A model generated the notes under the pieces. It made no database searches, was not told the origin of the DNA, and saw only the letters and a list, made by a program, of their open reading frames with translations. A stretch of DNA of 64,000 bases from NCBI RefSeq assembly GCF_008364845.1, contig NZ_VTTP01000008.1, positions 89,176-153,175 of the forward strand, written 5' to 3'. The translations under genes were made by a program, and so were the position numbers. Of the stretch, positions 60,547-64,000 are shown in pieces. The stretch is from Actinotalea subterranea (GTDB lineage: Bacteria > Actinomycetota > Actinomycetes > Actinomycetales > Cellulomonadaceae). Numbering within the stretch: the first letter of the stretch is position 1; the number at the start of each line of letters is the position of its first letter.

Positions 60547-61491
60547 TCAGCGGACCGGGAACGGTGCCGCCGTCAGCTCCTGGGACACCTGCCACACCCG
60601 GCGGGCCTCGTCCCTGTTGCGGAGGCGGGAGTAGAGCGACTGCTCGGCGGGTGCGCCGCCCAGGTGGCCGGGGCCCTTGGGGCCGTAGAGCCGCCCGCCC
60701 TGCGCCTCGGGCGAAGTCGCCGCGTAGAGCGCGGGGAGGGCAGCGCTCTCCGGGGTTCCGGCGAGGATGCCGCGTGCGGACAGCCAACGGATGACCCGCA
60801 CGCCCCTGGTGTCCCCCGTGCGTCCCAGCTCTGCGCGGGCCGAGAGCAGGCTCGTGGGGGCGACGCCAGGGTGGGACAGGTTGCTCGTGATGCCCCACGC
60901 GTGGGCGTCGCTGTGCCGTCCCAGCTCGAGGGCGAACAGGCCCAGCGCGATCTTCGACTGGGAGTAGGCGCCCATGCCGTCGTACGAGCGTTCCCAGTTG
61001 AGGTCGTCCCAGTTGATGGCGCCCCGGTTGGCCGCCATGCTCACCTGCGTCGTGACGTGGGCGCGGCCAGCCCGGAGCAGGGGCAGCAAGTGCGAGACCA
61101 GGGCGACGTGGCCCAGGTGGTTGGTGCCGAGCTGGAGCTCGAACCCGTCGACGGTGGTCTGGCGGTCCGGTGGGGTCATCACTCCGGCGTTGTTGATGAG
61201 CAGGTGGACGGGGTCGCCCTCGCCGCGCAGCGCGTCGCCGAAGGCCGCGACGGACTCGAGGGACGCGAGGTCCATCTGGTGCAGAGACACGGCTGCCGTC
61301 GGCACAGCCTGACGGATCGACGCGACGGCTGCCTCGCCCTTGCGTGGGTTGCGGACGGGGAGCACGAGATGGGCGCCCGCGGCGGCGAGCCGGGTGGCGA
61401 TGCGGAGCCCGATGCCGTCGCTCCCGCCGGTCAGGACGGCCCGGGTGCCGGTCAGGCTGGGGACGGTGATGTCGATGGGTCTGCGCGCCAT
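60547..61491 (-). CDS. short-chain dehydrogenase/reductase
   Basis: A 314-residue SDR. GGSDGIGLRIATRLAAAGAH is the NAD(P) glycine motif (TGxxxGxG-like), LLINNAGVM the NNAG motif and AYSQSKIALGLFALELG the catalytic YxxxK. The variant resembles retinol-dehydrogenase or WW-oxidoreductase-like SDRs. ATG 61491. It is divergent from an XRE-type regulator that may control it. Confidence 0.85.
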   Translation of the reverse strand: MARRPIDITVPSLTGTRAVLTGGSDGIGLRIATRLAAAGAHLVLPVRNPRKGEAAVASIRQAVPTAAVSLHQMDLASLESVAAFGDALRGEGDPVHLLINNAGVMTPPDRQTTVDGFELQLGTNHLGHVALVSHLLPLLRAGRAHVTTQVSMAANRGAINWDDLNWERSYDGMGAYSQSKIALGLFALELGRHSDAHAWGITSNLSHPGVAPTSLLSARAELGRTGDTRGVRVIRWLSARGILAGTPESAALPALYAATSPEAQGGRLYGPKGPGHLGGAPAEQSLYSRLRNRDEARRVWQVSQELTAAPFPVR

Positions 61492-61618
61492 GGGGGTTCT
61501 CCTGGTGTGGTGGTGCCACGACCCTCGCGCCGATGGCGACCGGCATCCAGGGCCTGTCAGTCAGTGGCTACCGAGGAGGCCTCGCTGTAGAACGGTCTGC
61601 ACGAGGTGAGGGGCGCAC

Positions 61619-62461
61619 ATGACGATCGACCGACCAGGGGTCGCGCAGTTCCTGCGTCACCGCCGCGAGGCGCTGCAACCCGAGGACGTGGGCCTGCCGC
61701 GCGGGCGGCGTCGTCGGACCGACGGTCTGCGTCGTGAGGAGGTCGCGGTGCTCTGCCACATGTCGACCGACTACTACGCGCGCCTCGAACGGGGGACCGG
61801 CCCGCAGCCGTCGGAGCAGATGATCGCCTCGATCGCGCAAGGGCTGCACCTGTCGATCGCCGAGCGCGACCACCTGTTCCGGCTGGCCGGGCACCATCCG
61901 CCCGCTCAGGGGGCGTCGAGCGAGCACATCAGCCCCGGCCTGCTGCGCATCTTCGACCGTCTGGCGGACACGCCGGCCGAGATCGTGACCGAGCTCGGCG
62001 AGACCCTGCGCCAGACCCCGCTCGGTGTCGCGCTCACCGGGGACACCGCGAGCCTCACCGGGCCCGCCCGCAGCATCGGCTACCGCTGGTTCACGGACCT
62101 GGCGAGCCGTCAGCTCTACGCCGCCGAGGAGCACCCGTTCCTGTCGCGGCTGTGGGTGTCCGGCTTGCGTGAGGTGATGGCGCTGCGCGGGCGCCCGTCA
62201 CGCGCCGCGGAGCTCGCCGACGACCTCCTGGCCCGGAGCGAGGAGTTCCGCGCCATCTGGGACCTGCAGGAGGTCGGCGTGCGGCCCGCCGACGTCAAGC
62301 ACCTCAGGCACCGTGAGCTCGGGGCCCTCGAGCTCACCTGCCAGACGCTCACCGACCCCGCGACGGCGCACTCGCTGCTGGTCTACACGGCCGTCCCCGG
62401 GACGGAGAGCCACGAGAAGCTGCAGCTGCTCTCGGTGATCGGCGCGCAGCCGCTCGGCTGA
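61619..62461 (+). CDS. XRE-type regulator with MmyB-like ligand domain
   Basis: A 280-residue regulator. The HTH (GLRREEVAVLCHMSTDYYARLERG) and the preceding GRRRRTDG are hallmarks of the actinobacterial MmyB-like group. The C-terminal domain (WDLQEVGVRPADVKHLRHRE, LVYTAVPGTESHEKLQLL) binds fatty-acid-like or other small ligands. Such regulators usually control the divergent SDR gene. ATG 61619 follows GAGGTGAGGGGCGCAC. Confidence 0.85.
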   Translation: MTIDRPGVAQFLRHRREALQPEDVGLPRGRRRRTDGLRREEVAVLCHMSTDYYARLERGTGPQPSEQMIASIAQGLHLSIAERDHLFRLAGHHPPAQGASSEHISPGLLRIFDRLADTPAEIVTELGETLRQTPLGVALTGDTASLTGPARSIGYRWFTDLASRQLYAAEEHPFLSRLWVSGLREVMALRGRPSRAAELADDLLARSEEFRAIWDLQEVGVRPADVKHLRHRELGALELTCQTLTDPATAHSLLVYTAVPGTESHEKLQLLSVIGAQPLG

Positions 62462-62551
62462 CGACGGCGCGCTCGCGCGCGTGTGGGGCCTCGGTGCCGG
62501 GTGCGTCTGCGCCTCGTTGGTCAGGCGCGACCACTCGCCTGCGCTTGCTGC

Positions 62552-63118
62552 CTAGTAGATGGGGAGGGTGGCGTCGTCGCCTTCGAAGTCGGGTGTGATG
62601 CCTTGGCTGGTGAGCCAGTCGACGAGGCGTCTTCGGCTGGCGCCGTCGTACTTGACGTAGCTGAGGATGTGCAGGGTGGCGTCGTCCTGGGTGAGGTACA
62701 GGCGTTGGATGCCGTAGGCGTAGAACTGGAACGCGGGCGGCTCGTCGACGAGGCGAACGGTGATGCGTCCTGGGTGCACGGTGATGCGTTGGCGCGGGTA
62801 GCCGACGACGCCCCAGGGGCTGGCGAGGACGGTCGTGCCGCGGGCGGTGCGCCGCCCGTAGAGGCTGGCAAGGAGTCCGAGGCCGGTCGCGATGTGGACG
62901 GCAACGAAGACGATCGTGACCACGATGGCGGCCGCGGCAATGATCAGATACACCGCCTTGGCCCTGGGGTCGATGTAGGTGCGGGCGAGATCCGGGTGCT
63001 GGATCGCCCAGGGCACACCGCTCAGGGTGGCAAGCAGGACGAGCAGACCGAACGCGGGGAAGATCAGGGTCTGCGCGGCGCCACGTCGAGCGCTCACCAG
63101 TCGCGTGTACAGGATCAC
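62552..63118 (-). CDS. membrane protein of unknown function
   Basis: A 188-residue protein with two membrane helices (IFPAFGLLVLLATLSGVPWA, VYLIIAAAAIVVTIVFVAVH) and a cytoplasmic or outer domain (LASPWGVVGYPRQRITVHPG, IQRLYLTQDDATLHILSYVK) that looks PH-like in strand pattern. GTG 63118 is next to GAGGGGA; a longer start at 63157 exists. No family is recognised. Confidence 0.6.
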   Translation of the reverse strand: MILYTRLVSARRGAAQTLIFPAFGLLVLLATLSGVPWAIQHPDLARTYIDPRAKAVYLIIAAAAIVVTIVFVAVHIATGLGLLASLYGRRTARGTTVLASPWGVVGYPRQRITVHPGRITVRLVDEPPAFQFYAYGIQRLYLTQDDATLHILSYVKYDGASRRRLVDWLTSQGITPDFEGDDATLPIY

Positions 63119-63293
63119 TCCCCTCAGGCGCCGTTGCCGGGCCTGGGCGTGCGGCACGTCCGCAGCGCCCCGACCTGGGGTCTCAGGCGGTAGCCCTCTG
63201 GCGGCTCCTCGCGATCATGGACCCCTAGCGGGCTGCCGGTCCACCGGGCAGAGTGGCGGGACGGTCAAGCACGGAGGGCAGGGAGGCGCGTCG

Positions 63294-63758
63294 GTGGATG
63301 ACGCGACGTTCCGGATCCCGATGCACGGGGTCGGAGGCTTCGTGTCGCTCGACGCGATCCTTGCCGTCGTGGACGGCGCCAGCCTGGAGTGGCACCTGGT
63401 GGACATCCGGGCGATCGCGAAGCGTGAGTCAGGCGTGGACGTGCTGCAGCTCGAGGAGGACGTGCGAGCCCACCCGGGTGGTCTGGCGCTCACAGACGCG
63501 GCCCTTCGCGCGCTCGCGCGCCAGATCGACCAGGTCATCGACTGCGAGATCCTCGGCCTGCGTGCCGAACGGCCCGACGCGTCAACGCCGGACGTGAGCA
63601 TCGTCGCCTTCGACAGCACCGAGTGGATCGTGCGGTTGAGTGAGGCGGCGAGCAGCAGACTCAACCAGGACGGCCGACTCACGCTGCTTGACGTCGACCG
63701 GGCCGGGAGCGCGCGGCGAGAGGCGCGGTCGCTGGCCGACGGCGACATCGTGCGCTGA
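63294..63758 (+). CDS. soluble protein of unknown function
   Basis: A 154-residue protein from GTG 63294 behind GGAGGGCAGGGAGG. Alternating strands and helices (FRIPMHGVGGFVSLDAILAV, WHLVDIRAIAKRESGVDVLQ) and VSIVAFDSTEWIVRL near the C-terminus suggest a small alpha/beta fold. The stop overlaps an ATG (TGATG), the first of two very short coupled frames. Confidence 0.55.
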   Translation: MDDATFRIPMHGVGGFVSLDAILAVVDGASLEWHLVDIRAIAKRESGVDVLQLEEDVRAHPGGLALTDAALRALARQIDQVIDCEILGLRAERPDASTPDVSIVAFDSTEWIVRLSEAASSRLNQDGRLTLLDVDRAGSARREARSLADGDIVR

Positions 63759-63874
63759 TGGACAGTGGCCGCGACTCTGGGACAAGGGCACGCGTTGTGC
63801 TCGACGATGAGCAGGTGAACATGGCGATGGTGTGCGGGGCCACCTCCTGGCCTGTCCGGGTGGCGAATCAGTGA
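63758..63874 (+). CDS. possible 38-residue coupled peptide
   Basis: ATG 63758 overlaps the upstream stop, and the frame runs to TGA 63872-63874. The peptide (RVVLDDEQVNMAMVCGATSW) has no membrane segment. Only the start-stop overlaps on both sides support it. Confidence 0.25.
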   Translation: MDSGRDSGTRARVVLDDEQVNMAMVCGATSWPVRVANQ

Positions 63875-63927
63875 CCGCGCTCCGATGGGCGTTCGTGATC
63901 CTGTGGGTATTCCTGGCTGCGGCGTGA
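63871..63927 (+). CDS. possible 18-residue hydrophobic peptide
   Basis: GTG 63871 overlaps the preceding stop (GTGA). It encodes VTALRWAFVILWVFLAAA before TGA, a single membrane-spanning stretch. This is very short, so support is limited to the overlap and the hydrophobicity. The remaining 70 bases of the window show nothing recognisable. Confidence 0.25.
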   Translation: MTALRWAFVILWVFLAAA

Positions 63928-64000
63928 ACCGCCCCGGCGTGTCCGGAGACTTCAGTCCTTGGAAGGGTTGGGATCGGGGTCATGTCGAGTGGTGCGTCCA

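Overview
The window is a 64 kb stretch of very high G+C actinobacterial chromosome. Its gene families are typical of that phylum: a mycothiol-type DsbA nitroreductase, a DUF1918/DUF1876 protein, a DUF7455 protein, two AIM24 proteins, LppX/LprG-like and beta-propeller lipoproteins, an nSTAND NTPase with WD40 repeats, and a Ycf46-like AAA protein. A Cellulomonas-like member of the Micrococcales fits best, but this is an inference from gene content. I see no phage structural genes, CRISPR array, rRNA or replication origin. One tRNA gene, tRNA-Lys(UUU), lies at 19490-19562.

Layout. 1-2.1 kb: the C-terminal end of a polymorphic toxin, followed by a decaying array of small immunity-like genes built from six copies of one domain of about 55 residues. 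2.3-7.5 kb: a beta-propeller lipoprotein flanked by copies of the 3' end of an APH-like kinase gene, then an EAL phosphodiesterase and an ohr-doxX-tetR operon. 7.7-13.5 kb: a 1282-residue HTH-NTPase-WD40 protein, a lipoprotein and a small membrane operon. Three promoters here and at 2.1 kb share a GAGATGTCCGAACG-like box at constant distance from the -10. 14.4-19.6 kb: an accessory zone ending at tRNA-Lys. It holds a coupled three-gene operon (membrane pseudo-receiver, helical protein, putative ADP-ribosyltransferase), a HicA-like/HTH pair, and remnants of an IS481/IS3-type transposase on both sides of an unknown gene. 20-31.6 kb: a Fic protein and several regulator/effector pairs with clear palindromic operators (MFS/TetR, azoreductase/MarR, VOC/TetR), an orphan YezG-like immunity protein and a sigma factor with its probable anti-sigma partner. 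31.6-41 kb: a PLD-family enzyme, an AIM24 protein, Ada-AlkA, a quinone oxidoreductase and MalQ. 41.2-51.6 kb: an FtsH-like protease, a MEDS-HATPase protein, the Ycf46-like ATPase, a CDF/ArsR pair, a 5'-3' exonuclease, a second AIM24 protein, a flavodoxin and an M50-like peptidase. 51.7-64 kb: a LacI-sensor/PAS/GGDEF/EAL protein divergent from a DEAD-box helicase plus acyltransferase pair, an ABC exporter operon with its own TetR, an SDR/XRE divergent pair, and poorly characterised genes at the end.

The best candidate for an undescribed system is the 14.4-16.4 kb operon. The best regulatory observations are the shared -61.5-type box, the multi-copy operators, and a set of apparently leaderless genes with the pattern TANNNT, six or seven bases, then ATG or GTG. 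All function calls come from reading motifs by eye; no database search was possible.
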